From Antribacter gilvus (GTDB taxonomy: Bacteria; Actinomycetota; Actinomycetes; Actinomycetales; Cellulomonadaceae): a DNA stretch of 64,000 nt. Below are positions 15,326 through 28,287 of the stretch, piece by piece. Position numbers and translations under genes: made by a program. How positions within the stretch are numbered: the first letter of the stretch is position 1; the number at the start of each line of letters is the position of its first letter. Where the stretch lies: positions 1-64,000 of the forward strand of contig NZ_QXTH01000006.1 in NCBI RefSeq assembly GCF_003946865.1. The letters run 5' to 3'. A model generated the notes under the pieces. That model worked only from the letters and a program-made list of their open reading frames with translations, searched no databases and was not told the origin of the DNA.

Positions 15326-15544
15326 GACGCTCCCCTTCTGGAGTACTGCCTCGTTTCTACCCCGTGCGAGACGCCGTAGCCACGGCCTGCCGATCCCCCT
15401 CAACGAGCGGAACCGTGACCTGGCCAGCCTGTGACCGGGAGGTCCTGGATGGGTCTCCGCCGTCCGCCAATGATCGGTACCAGGCCGAGCACACCACCTC
15501 GTGTGTCGTCGGCCGAACCGTGATTCGCACAAAGGAGCAGAGCA

Positions 15545-16489
15545 ATGCCACGTACACCGATCGACATCGCAGTCCCCGACCTGTCCGGCAAGCGCGTGCT
15601 GGTCACCGGAGCCAGCGACGGCATGGGTCTGAGGATCGCCGGTCGCCTGGCCGCCGCCGGCGCGGAGGTCGTCATGCCCGTACGCAACCCCGCCAAGGGC
15701 GAAGCCGCGATCAGGAGAATCAACCAGGCCTCGCCCGGCGCGAACATCTCGCTGCGCGCCCTCGACCTGGCCTCGCTGGCGTCGGTGGAAGCCCTGGGCG
15801 ACACCCTGCGCGACGAGGGCCGCCCGATCCACCTCCTGATCAACAACGCGGGCGTGATGCGCCCCCCGCAGCGGCTGAGCACGGTCGACGGATTCGAGGT
15901 GCAGCTCGCCACCAACCACCTGGGCCACTTTGCCCTGGTCGCCCACCTGCTGCCGCTCCTGAGCGCCGGACGGGCCCGGGTGACCTCACAGCTCAGCGTC
16001 GCCTCGGCCAGCGGCTCCATCAACTGGGCTGACCTGAACTGGGAACGCAGCTACTCCGGGATGCGCGCGTACATCCAGTCCAAGATCGCACTCGGGCTGT
16101 TCGGTCTGGAGCTGGAGAGGCGCAGCAGTGCCCGCGGCTGGGGCATCACGAGCAACGTCGCCCATCCCGGCATCGCCCCCACCAGTCTGATGGCCGCCCG
16201 TCCGGAGATCGGTCGTAGCGAGGACACTCCCAACATCCGCCTGACCCGCGCGCTGTCGACCCGCGGCATCCTGGTGGGCACAGCCGACTCCGCTGGGCTG
16301 CCGGCGCTCATGGCAGCGACAGGGCCTGGCGCCAAGCCCGGCGCCCTGTACGGCCCCAGCGGCCCTGGCACCCTGGGCGGACCGCCTGCCGAGCAGCGGA
16401 TGCACCGGCCCCTGCGCAGCCTCACCGAGGCCGCCCGCGTCTGGCAGGTCTCCGAGGAGCTGACCAAGACGTCCTTCCCGACCGCGTGA
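15545..16489 (+). CDS. short-chain dehydrogenase/reductase, copy 1
   Basis: The 314-residue SDR has the cofactor motif TGASDGMG near residue 20, NNAGVM near 101, a Ser/Tyr/Lys region in which the usual YxxxK is represented by [13 protein letters not shown] near 178, and an atypical Asp-rich [11 protein letters not shown] segment as in protochlorophyllide-reductase-like SDRs. GGAG 7-10 nt before ATG 15545 is the ribosome-binding site. A second copy with the same length lies at 18025, and an MFS gene sits between them. The substrate is unknown; drug or xenobiotic reduction is plausible. Confidence 0.9.
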   Translation: MPRTPIDIAVPDLSGKRVLVTGASDGMGLRIAGRLAAAGAEVVMPVRNPAKGEAAIRRINQASPGANISLRALDLASLASVEALGDTLRDEGRPIHLLINNAGVMRPPQRLSTVDGFEVQLATNHLGHFALVAHLLPLLSAGRARVTSQLSVASASGSINWADLNWERSYSGMRAYIQSKIALGLFGLELERRSSARGWGITSNVAHPGIAPTSLMAARPEIGRSEDTPNIRLTRALSTRGILVGTADSAGLPALMAATGPGAKPGALYGPSGPGTLGGPPAEQRMHRPLRSLTEAARVWQVSEELTKTSFPTA

Positions 16490-16556
16490 CCTGATGACCG
16501 CCTAAGACGCGCAGCCGACGACCGCGAGCCCCGATCCGAGCCGCAGGAGAAGCCAC

Positions 16557-17917
16557 ATGAGTTCTGTCACCCAGCCCGCCGTCCGACAGCGAAGCCCCTG
16601 GTGGGTGGTCGTCGGTGCTGGCACGGCCAACGCGGTCGGCCCTCAGATGTACCTGGCCACGACCGGCCTGTTCGTGCTGCCCATCGTCGAGGACACCGGC
16701 TTCAGCCGCACGACCGTCACCGGTGCGTACTCAGTCGCCGCCGTCGGGATGGTCATCGGCCTGATCATCGCCAGCCGGCTCGTGGACCGGTACGCCGCCC
16801 GGTACATCCTTGTGCCGGCGTTCGTGCTGTTCGCCGCGTCGATGGCCACGATCGGTCTGGCCCCTCCCGTCGAGGCCATCTACTTCGTCCCGTGCTTCTT
16901 CGTCGGGTTCTTCGGGGGCGGGACCACGGTCCCCGCCACCCGCGCCGTCGTGAGCTGGTTCGACAACAACCGCGCGCTCGCCGTCGGCATCGTCACGGGC
17001 ATCATCGGCCTCGGCGCCGCACTCGGCCCCCTGCTGGCCGGCGCGCTCATCGAGAGCGTCGGATGGCGGCAGGCCTACGGCTACCTGGCACTGATCGCGC
17101 CCTCGTCTCCGTCACCATGGCCACCCTGTTCGTGCGGGGGCGCGCCGAGCGGCACGTGCGCGGGCGGCTCGTCCAGGAGGTCCACGTCGGGGACCGCGAC
17201 GTCAGCCTCGAGCTGCCGGGCCTGACCTTCGGCGAGGCGCTGCGCACCCGCCAGTTCTGGGGCATCGCGCTGGGCCTGGGCATGGTCGGGGTCGTGATCA
17301 TCGGGCTCCAGGTCCACCTCGTTCCGATGATGACCGACCGGGGCCTGAGCAACGACCAGGCGGGTCAGCTGCTCGTCATCTTCGGCCTGGCCTCGCTCGT
17401 GGGCCGGGTGGGCGGCGGCCTCATCATCGACCGCGTCCACGGATCGGTCGTCGGCCCGATCGTGATGCTCGCCCCCATCGTGGGCATGTTCTTCCTCGAG
17501 CCGCCCTTCTCCACCGCCGCCCTCGCGGTCGCCTTCATCGGCGTCGCCTTCGGCGTCGAGGGCGACCTGCTCGCCCTGCTCATCACCCGGTACCTCGGCA
17601 TGCGTAGCTTCGGCGAGATCATCGGCCCGGTGCAGGCCATGTTCATCCTCGGCAGCGCCGTCGGTCCCCTGCTCCTCGGGCTGGGCTACGACCAGCTGGG
17701 TTCCTACGACCCGGTCATCCCGGTCCTGATGGGCATCCTCGTGGTCGGCGCCGTCCTCATCGCGACGCTGGGACGTTACGTCTACCCGGCCGTAGACGGC
17801 TTCGACCGGCTGGCCGCGCGGGACGAGCTCGCCGCCGCCGAGGTGCTGAGCGACCTCTCCGAGCGCCGCGAAGCCCCGAGCCGGCCGAGCCGTCCCCGCG
17901 CTCAGGCCGATCTCTGA
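16557..17917 (+). pseudogene. MFS transporter with a single-base frame break
   Basis: The N-terminal half (from ATG 16557) has six hydrophobic helices and the inter-domain pattern LVDRYAARYILVP. At about 17096-17102 the frame is lost within helix 6 (YLALIA); adding one G restores ALVSVTMATLFVRG and the second six-helix half (TFGEALRTRQFWGIALGL) to TGA 17917. The repaired protein would be about 453 residues and resembles oxalate/formate-antiporter-like MFS members. It is 67 nt downstream of SDR copy 1 and probably cotranscribed. Intact if the indel is an assembly error. Confidence 0.8.
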
Positions 17918-18024
17918 CCCCGGTCGAACCTCGGCTCCCCGTAAGGGCGGATCGTCAGGCCCTGAATAACCGGCCTGCGATCAACGAGTGTTGGTCCCAC
18001 GGACAACATCGAGGAGCGAACCAC

Positions 18025-18969
18025 ATGTCCCGCACACCGATCGACATCATCATTCCCGACCTGACCGGCAAGCGCGCCGTCGTCACCGGGGCGAGCGACG
18101 GCATGGGCCTGGTCATGGCCCGACGGCTTGCCGCGGCCGGGGCCGAGGTCATCATCCCCGTCCGGAACCCGGCCAAGGGCGACGCGGCGGTCGCCAGGAT
18201 CAAGCAGTCCGTGCCCGGCGCGAACGTCTCGCTGCGCAGCCTCGAGCTGTCCTCCCTCGCGTCCGTCGCCGCCCTCGGCGACACGCTGCGCGCGGAGGGC
18301 GACCCGATCCACCTCCTGATCAACAACGCCGGCGTCATGACCCCGCCCGACCACCAGACCACGGCCGACGGGTTCGAGCTCCAGCTCGGCACCAACCACC
18401 TGGGCCACTTCGCCCTTGTCGCGCACCTGATGCCGCTCCTCCGCGCGGGACAGGCCCGCGTGACATCACAGGTCAGCGTCGCCGCCCGCAGCGGCCGCAT
18501 CAACTGGGACGACCTGAACTGGGAACGCAGCTACGACGGCATGCAGGCCTACAGGCAGTCCAAGATCGCGTTCGGGCTCTTCGGTCTGGAGCTGGACCGT
18601 CGTAGCACGGCGCACGGGTGGGGCATCACCAGCAACCTCTCCCACCCCGGCGTCGCCCCCACAAACCTCCTGGCCGCCCGCCCCGAGCTCGGCCGCGCCC
18701 AGGAGACCCGCGGACGCCGGATGATCCGCTGGCTCTCGGCCCGCGGCATCCTGGCCGGCACCGTCGAGACCGCGGCGTTGCCCGCGCTCATGGCGGCCAC
18801 CGGTCCGCAGGCCGGACCGGGCGCCCTGTACAGCCCCAGCGGGTTCGGCAACACGAGCGGCGCGCCGGCCGAGCAGCGGATGTACCCCCCGCTGATCAGT
18901 GCCGACGAGGCCGCGCGCGTGTGGGACGTCTCGGAACAGCTGACCGGGACGGCCATCTCGGCGGTCTGA
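18025..18969 (+). CDS. short-chain dehydrogenase/reductase, copy 2
   Basis: The 314-residue protein is a close paralogue of the SDR at 15545: the same start (PIDI..PDL.GKR), the same TGASDGMG motif, NNAGVM and [11 protein letters not shown]. The active-site stretch reads [13 protein letters not shown]. Copies 1 and 2 flank the MFS gene, so the locus is an SDR-MFS-SDR cassette that probably arose by tandem duplication. The start is ATG 18025 with GAGGAGCG upstream. Confidence 0.9.
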   Translation: MSRTPIDIIIPDLTGKRAVVTGASDGMGLVMARRLAAAGAEVIIPVRNPAKGDAAVARIKQSVPGANVSLRSLELSSLASVAALGDTLRAEGDPIHLLINNAGVMTPPDHQTTADGFELQLGTNHLGHFALVAHLMPLLRAGQARVTSQVSVAARSGRINWDDLNWERSYDGMQAYRQSKIAFGLFGLELDRRSTAHGWGITSNLSHPGVAPTNLLAARPELGRAQETRGRRMIRWLSARGILAGTVETAALPALMAATGPQAGPGALYSPSGFGNTSGAPAEQRMYPPLISADEAARVWDVSEQLTGTAISAV

Positions 18970-19148
18970 CATCCGGGTACCCCGGCCTTCGACGAGGTCA
19001 TAGTGGGCCGAGGATCAGGAGGCAGGTACTCGGACCACTTGGAGGACCTCACGGGGCGGCGCTGGCGGCGGTGATGCCGCAACGCGCCGCACGCCAGAGT
19101 CAACGCAAGGAGGCCCTGCGGGCGGAGCTAGAGTGTCGGTCTGGACGA

Positions 19149-19877
19149 TCAGTCCTTGCGCACGAGCACGACGCCCGTGACGGGCCGGTCCGCGACCGAC
19201 AGCCCGGTCCCTGGCAGCTCCGCCTCGAGCCGGGCGGCGTCGACGGCCTCAAAGCTGCCCGTGACCCGTTCCGTGCGGAGCAGGCGGTCGCCGTCGTACA
19301 CCTCGTAGACGCTGGTGTACGCGCCCGCGTCCCCCTCGGGGACGTAGCGGGCGACGTATCGAAGCTCCCCCAGAGCGCGCTCCTCGGTCAGGTCGTCATA
19401 CGTGGCAGCCTGGTCCAGACCGGCGTCCGGTGCCACCGTCACGAGGCCGACCGCACCCGGCGCCAGCACGCCGCCGACAGCCTCGAAGGTCGCCACCCGG
19501 TCGGCGCTGCTCAGATGCCCGAGCATGTGGGCGCAGACGAAGCCCGCGTACCGCCGCCGGGCGACCGCCGGGTCCCGGATCGCCTCCGGGACCCGCCCTT
19601 CCAGCACGGTGACCTGGCGCGACAGTCGGGCGTCGTCAGCCACCCGCGCGGTCAGGATCGCCCGGTGGACCAGCGAGGGCTCCACCGCGACGACCTGTGC
19701 GGCGCAGACCTCGGACAGGAGCCGGGTGCCCACCCCGGACCCTGCACCGAGGTCCAGCACCGCGTCACCCGGCCCCAGCCGGCCGAAGGCGCCGACGAGC
19801 GCGGGGCGCAACCTCTCCCAGGCGTCCCGCATGAACAGGTCGTGAAACTCGCCCATCACCTCGTACTCGTCGACCAT
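19149..19877 (-). CDS. class I SAM-dependent methyltransferase
   Basis: The 242-residue protein carries SAM motif I VLDLGAGSGVGTRLL near residue 40, the acidic VVAVEPS after strand 2, and FVCAHMLGHL as a motif IV-like region. The C-terminus is predicted to be strand-rich (DRLLRTERVTGSFEAVD). The substrate is unknown. It follows the zinc-locus surface protein by 3 nt on the same strand and may be read from the same transcript, although nothing links it functionally to zinc. Confidence 0.85.
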   Translation of the reverse strand: MVDEYEVMGEFHDLFMRDAWERLRPALVGAFGRLGPGDAVLDLGAGSGVGTRLLSEVCAAQVVAVEPSLVHRAILTARVADDARLSRQVTVLEGRVPEAIRDPAVARRRYAGFVCAHMLGHLSSADRVATFEAVGGVLAPGAVGLVTVAPDAGLDQAATYDDLTEERALGELRYVARYVPEGDAGAYTSVYEVYDGDRLLRTERVTGSFEAVDAARLEAELPGTGLSVADRPVTGVVLVRKD

Positions 19878-19880
19878 GTC

Positions 19881-23093
<3,213 letters not shown>

Positions 23094-23132
23094 ATGGGGA
23101 ATCCCTGGGGTGGGGTCTGCCGGGGGGTGGGG

Positions 23133-23172
23133 CCGCGCCCGGCCGAGGAGTTCCGGTCCCGGCCGGGCGCGG
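23133..23172. terminator. hairpin between two surface-protein genes
   Basis: A perfect 13-bp stem (23133-23145 with 23160-23172, loop 14 nt) sits between the stop of the 183-residue protein and the start of the 1070-residue protein. It could act as a partial terminator that lowers expression of the larger gene, or as a 3' stabiliser. Confidence 0.5.
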
Positions 23173-23185
23173 TGCGATCAGGGGG

Positions 23186-23737
23186 TCAGGACTTCTTGAA
23201 CGGCACCGCGGCGGACGTGACCGTCCCGTAGCCCGCGACGGTCACGTCGAACGGCAGCAGGTAGGTGCCGTTCGACGAGAAGCCCCAGGAGACGTCCTCG
23301 TGACCGGCCGACGTGAGCGTGACGCTGCCCGAGGCGGACGTCTTGCTCGACACCAGCCAGCCACCCGAGCTGACGCCGGCGATGGTGCCGCCGGTGCTCG
23401 TGGAGATGAGCCGCTTGGGCTTGAACTGGACGGACACCGGGTCGCAGCCGTCGGCCTCGACGGCGAAGCCCACCGCGGGGCCGCTGTTGCTCGTGTAGGC
23501 GAGCCAGTCGCCCGCCGGGAGCTCGACGTGGTTGCCGTTCACGTGCTCGTGAAGGCCCACCTCGACACCCACGACGTTGCCGGACACGTCGCAGGTGATC
23601 TCGGCGGCGACGTCGAAGTGGCCCGAGGTCCGGTCGGCCGCAGCCGCCGGGCCGGCGAGCGCCGTGCTGACGCCGGCCGCCAGGGCCAGCGTGCCGAGCG
23701 TGGCCGCCACGCGGCGGGCCGTTCGGTTGTTGCGCAT
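23186..23737 (-). CDS. secreted hypothetical protein of the zinc locus
   Basis: The 183-residue protein has a Tat/Sec-like signal (MRNNRTARRVAATLGTLALA, cleavage near AAAA) and a mature beta-rich part with two Cys (EITCDVSG, ADGCDPVS), probably a disulphide. HVEL and HEHVNGNHVE near residue 60 give a His-rich patch. GGAGGAG precedes ATG 23737. A Zur-type box at 23781-23795 is 44 nt upstream, so it should be made under zinc starvation. The family is not recognised beyond an immunoglobulin-like fold guess. Confidence 0.7.
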   Translation of the reverse strand: MRNNRTARRVAATLGTLALAAGVSTALAGPAAAADRTSGHFDVAAEITCDVSGNVVGVEVGLHEHVNGNHVELPAGDWLAYTSNSGPAVGFAVEADGCDPVSVQFKPKRLISTSTGGTIAGVSSGGWLVSSKTSASGSVTLTSAGHEDVSWGFSSNGTYLLPFDVTVAGYGTVTSAAVPFKKS

Positions 23738-23776
23738 GGGTGTCTCCTCCTTGTCGGCCCGCCACCATGGCGAGCC

Positions 23777-23795
23777 AGAATGATAATCATTCTCA
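23777..23795 (-). promoter_or_regulatory. Zur-type operator
   Basis: The minus strand reads TGAGAATGATTATCA (23795-23781), inside the perfect 17-bp palindrome 23777-23793. It differs by one base from the box at 31302-31316 and has the TGA-N9-TCA form of actinobacterial Zur sites. It lies directly upstream of the exported-protein gene at 23737. A Fur site would look similar, but the regulated genes are zinc-type. Confidence 0.75.
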
Positions 23796-23829
23796 AACAG
23801 CCAAAGCACAAGGCATTGGCGAACATTTC

Positions 23830-24728
23830 TCACGATCCGGACACGGCGGCGATGCGGGGGCGGGGGCGGGCGCGGGGGCGGGCGCGCACGAGCGCCCGGA
23901 CCACGCCGTGCCGCGGCGCGAGCAGCCAGGCCAGCAGGAACGCCACGGTGGCGACCAGCACGATGGTGCCGCCCACCGGGAGGTCCAGGCTCCAGGAGAG
24001 ATAGAGCCCGACCAGGGCCGATCCTCCGCCGATGGCGGGCGCGATCAGCATCATGGGCACCAGCCGGTCCGTGAGCAGGCGCGCCGCCGCCGCCGGGGTG
24101 ATGAGCAGGGCCAGCACGAGCACGTTGCCGATGGTCTGCACCGAGATCACGATCGCCACGGTGACCAGCACGTACAGAAGCAGGTCGAGGAACAGCACCG
24201 GCAGGCCCGCGGCCCGGGCCGACTCCCGGTCCAGGCTCACGGCCACGAGCTCCTTGTGGAACAGGAAGAGCGCGGCCAGGAGCCCGAGGCCCACGTAGGC
24301 CGTGAGGGCGAGGTCCTCGTCGGGGATGCCGACGATCGACCCGAACAGGAAGTCCTGCAGCGAGCCGCTGTACCCAGGTGCCGCCGAGATGATGACGATG
24401 CCCAGCGCGAAGGCCGCCACGAAGAACACCCCGATCACGGAGTCCTCCCGGAGGCGTCGGTGCTGGGAGAACAGCGCGACCAGGATCGCGGTCACCACGC
24501 CACCGACGAGGCCGCCCAGCACGAGCGAGCCCTGCAGCACGAAGGCCACGGCCAGCCCGGGGAACACCGCGTGCGCCACGGCGTCCCCGATGAACGCCAT
24601 GCCGCGCAGCACCACGTGGCACCCGATCACCCCGCACACCACCGACGACATCACCGCCACCAGCAGCGCCTTGGGCAGGAACGCCAGGTCGGGGTTGACC
24701 AGGTCGTAGAAGAAGTCCACCGGGGTGA

Positions 24729-24732
<4 letters not shown>
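23830..24732 (-). CDS. anchored-repeat-type zinc/manganese ABC transporter permease
   Basis: The 300-residue protein has eight to nine hydrophobic helices and the ABC-3 permease patterns GCHVVLRGMAFIGDAVAHAV near residue 38 and NVLVLALLITPAAAARLLT near 205, as in ZnuB/MntB proteins. Its ATG overlaps the ATPase stop. A basic tail (RARPRARPRPRI) ends the protein. It is the last gene of the operon that starts at the ribosomal protein rpmB and completes the transporter with the adjacent ATPase and substrate-binding protein. Confidence 0.9.
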
Positions 24733-25594
<862 letters not shown>

Positions 25595-25598
<4 letters not shown>

Positions 25599-26593
25599 CG
25601 TCCGGCCCCCGGCTCGTCGCGCTCGGCCTCGGCCCGGGCGCGGCGGGAGCGCAGCATCCCCACCACCGCGACGGCCGCGAGCAGCAGCGCGAGCGGCACG
25701 GCCCAGAGCGCGGGCCCGAAGGACGCGGTCGCGCCCGTGTCCCCCGCGTCGCCCGACGGCGGCGCCGCCGTCGTAGCGTCGCTCGTCTCGTCTGCGGGCT
25801 CGCCGGAGGGCTGCACCTCTGTGTCGGCCGCGGCGGCCTGCGCCCCGGCGGCCAGCACGTCCTGCGGGTCGGTGCCCTCCCCGACGGCGAACAGGAGCCG
25901 GGCCGTGTCCTCGACGGCCTCGCCGTCGGCCAGCTCGGCGACCATGGCGACGTCGAGCACGTAGGTGCCGGGCGCGGTGAACACCCAGTTGGCGTGGACG
26001 TGCGTGTTGGTCTCCATGAAGAGCTCCTGCGGCAACGCGTCCCCCGACTGCCACAGCACGTTCGGCGGACCGGACACTCCCTCCTGGAGGAAGACCACCA
26101 GGTCGCCCGGCCCGTCGACGGCGTCCAGGCGCAACCGTGCGCCGTCGGCCAGCCGCTCCACCACGCCCGGGTGCTGGGTGTTCCACCCGAGCCACGGCAC
26201 GCCGGTCGCCTGCGTCTGCGGCACCACGTACAGGGGCGTGCCAGGTTCCACGCCGAGGAACGCGTAGTCCGGGCTGTCGGGCGCGGGGAGGACCGAGGCC
26301 TCCCCGAGCTGGTAGACCACGTCCTCCGGTGCCCGCCAGACGGGCGGGTAGGTGCGGTCGTCGCGGGCGAGCATGGTCCACTCCCCCTCGACGAACCGGG
26401 GGCCGACGTCGACGTGCCCGTCGGTCACGACGGTCTCCTCGCCGACGATCTCCTCGCCCGCCGTCACCGACTGCTCCAGCGACGGTTCCTCGTCCGCCGT
26501 GGCGGGCAGGGAGGTGAGCGGGACGACGGCGAGCGGGACAGCGACCAGCAGCGCGGCGGTCAGGACGCGCGCGGCACGAGTGCGGGTGCTCAT
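25595..26593 (-). CDS. membrane-anchored surface protein with choice-of-anchor M domain, zinc operon
   Basis: The 332-residue protein has a signal peptide (AARVLTAALLVAVPLAVVP), one TIGR03769-like domain (TDGHVDVGPRFVEGEW to HVHANWVFTAPGTYVLDV) with a conserved WLGWNTQ, a low-complexity acidic linker, and a C-terminal helix WAVPLALLLAAVAVVGML followed by RSRRARAEA. No LPxTG/LAxTG motif is present, so it is probably membrane-anchored. Start and stop overlap its neighbours by 4 nt. It likely presents metal to the substrate-binding protein. Confidence 0.85.
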
Positions 26594-28287
26594 GGGGTGC
26601 TCCTCTCTGGGGTCAGGCACCGGCGGAGCGAGTCCGCGTTGGCGCGCATCAGGTCGACATAGGTGGTGACGCGGTCGTCGAAGGCGTCCGACCAGATGGG
26701 GCAGACCGCCACCTCGTTCTCGGCCGCCACCTCGGCCAGCACCTGTGAGCGCGCAGCGACGGACGGCTCGAGGAACACGGCGGGCACGTCCAGCGAGCGG
26801 ATCGTCCGGGTGAGCCTGACCCGGTCGGCCACGCTGGGCTCGGTGGCGGGGTTGGGCGCCACGAAACCGGCGATCTCCACGTCGTACGCCCGGCCCAGGT
26901 ACGCGAACGCGTCGTGGGTGGTCACCAGGTAGCGGCGCGTGCGGGGGATCTCCGCGATCGTCTCGGCGACGTAGGCGTCGGTCTCGTCCAGCAGGGTCAG
27001 GTACCGCCCCGCGTTCGCGTGGTACTCCCCCGCTCCCTCCGGGTCCGCGGCGGTCAGCGTGTCGCGGATGACCTGGACGTACGCCTTCGCGTTGCGGACG
27101 TCGTGCCACAGGTGGGGATCGATCTCCCCGTGCACGTGCTTGCCGAGCACCGCCTGCGGGAGCAGGTGGACGGGGTCGCCCGCCCGCCCCAGGAACCCGA
27201 AGCCGCGGCCCGCAGGCACGGGCGCGAGCGCCTTCGCCGGCACGGAGATGACGGTCCTCGCGGGGTCGAGCGACGCCGAGTGAGGGTGCCCGACGGCGTC
27301 CGGGTCGCCCTCGTGGTCCGGGTCGCCCTCGTGGTCCGGGTCGCCCTCGCCCGGGTCGCCCTCGCCCGGGTCGCCGATGGCGTCAGCCTGGATCACCAGG
27401 TCGCGGTCGTCGAGCCGGACGGTCAGGTCGGCGTGACCGGCGTCGAGCACCTCGACGTCGGTCCCGTCGCCGAGGTCTGCGGCCAGGTCGGCCGCGACCC
27501 CGTGCGGGTCCACGCCCACCGCGAACGTGAAGGACTCCCGGCCCAGCTGCACGGGCGCGCCGGGGCCGTCCGCGAGAAGCTCGGCGGCCAGCTCGAGCCG
27601 GTAGACCCCGGGCTCGGTGAAGCCCCAGCTCATGTGGGTGTGGGCGTCCACCGGCAGGGTGACGCTGTCGCGGTCGCCCGCCTGGATGCCGTCGGACGAG
27701 TCGAAGTAGGCCCGGGGGTTGCCGAACGTCTCCGTGAGGAACCCGGAGAGGTCACCCGGGCCGTCGATCGACGTGGCGCTGAGCCGCACCTCGGAGGCCC
27801 GGGTGGCACCGAGGTCCTGGCCGGTGCCCGACACCCGCAGCCCCAGCCACACCGTGTCCAGGTTGAGGTTCTCCACGAGCGGGATCACCTCGGCGGCGTA
27901 TTTCGTCGCGGCCTCCGCGAGGGAGACGTTGGTAGCGTGCTCGGGCAGGTTCGCGTCGAGCATCTTCACCACCGCGTGCTCTTCGAGCAGCAGGTAGTTG
28001 CTCAGCGCGACGTCGGCGTAGACCACGTCCCGGACGTCCCGCAGCGTCGGCTCGTACGAGTGGGGGTCCGCGCCGTCGGGCACGATCTGGGTGAGGTCCG
28101 CACTGTCCCCGGCCACGTTGCGCGCCAGGTCCGCCAGGATGCCCGTGGTCGCGACCACCTGCAGGCGGCCGTCGTCGGGGCCGCCCGCCGGGCCGGGTGC
28201 GGCGCACGCGGCCGGCACGACAGCCGCGGCCAAGGCGACGCACGCGGCCCCGCCCGTGCGGCGTGCCCGGCCGGTCACGCCGGTCAC
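26590..28287 (-). CDS. anchored-repeat ABC transporter substrate-binding protein, ZnuA-like with inserted surface domain
   Basis: The 565-residue protein starts at GTG 28287, overlapping the wall-protein stop. A lipoprotein-like signal ends at AACAAPG. The cluster A-I substrate-binding fold is split: residues about 40-135 (VATTGILADLARNVAGD, DPHSYEPTLRD) hold the first half, a TIGR03769-like domain is inserted at about 145-260, and the second half resumes after residue 345 with DPHLWHDVRNAKAYV and THDAFAYLGRAYD. Metal ligands expected in this family (His, His, His, Asp/Glu) are present. A His/Asp/Glu-rich loop (DPDHEGDPDHEG) around residue 320 resembles ZnuA's mobile metal-binding loop. Confidence 0.9.
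   Translation of the reverse strand: MTGVTGRARRTGGAACVALAAAVVPAACAAPGPAGGPDDGRLQVVATTGILADLARNVAGDSADLTQIVPDGADPHSYEPTLRDVRDVVYADVALSNYLLLEEHAVVKMLDANLPEHATNVSLAEAATKYAAEVIPLVENLNLDTVWLGLRVSGTGQDLGATRASEVRLSATSIDGPGDLSGFLTETFGNPRAYFDSSDGIQAGDRDSVTLPVDAHTHMSWGFTEPGVYRLELAAELLADGPGAPVQLGRESFTFAVGVDPHGVAADLAADLGDGTDVEVLDAGHADLTVRLDDRDLVIQADAIGDPGEGDPGEGDPDHEGDPDHEGDPDAVGHPHSASLDPARTVISVPAKALAPVPAGRGFGFLGRAGDPVHLLPQAVLGKHVHGEIDPHLWHDVRNAKAYVQVIRDTLTAADPEGAGEYHANAGRYLTLLDETDAYVAETIAEIPRTRRYLVTTHDAFAYLGRAYDVEIAGFVAPNPATEPSVADRVRLTRTIRSLDVPAVFLEPSVAARSQVLAEVAAENEVAVCPIWSDAFDDRVTTYVDLMRANADSLRRCLTPERSTP
27298..27368. repeat. tandem repeat encoding the acidic/His loop
   Basis: Near-identical 12-18-nt units built on GGGTCGCCCTCG encode repeated GDPDHEG/GDPGEG in the substrate-binding protein. 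Repeat expansion would change the capacity of the putative zinc-collecting loop. Confidence 0.7.

Noticed and set aside
23777-23793. A Fur box (the core equals the E. coli Fur consensus centre)
   Set aside because: The 15-bp TGA-N9-TCA form recurs before zinc-independent ribosomal proteins and zinc-uptake genes, which fits Zur better.
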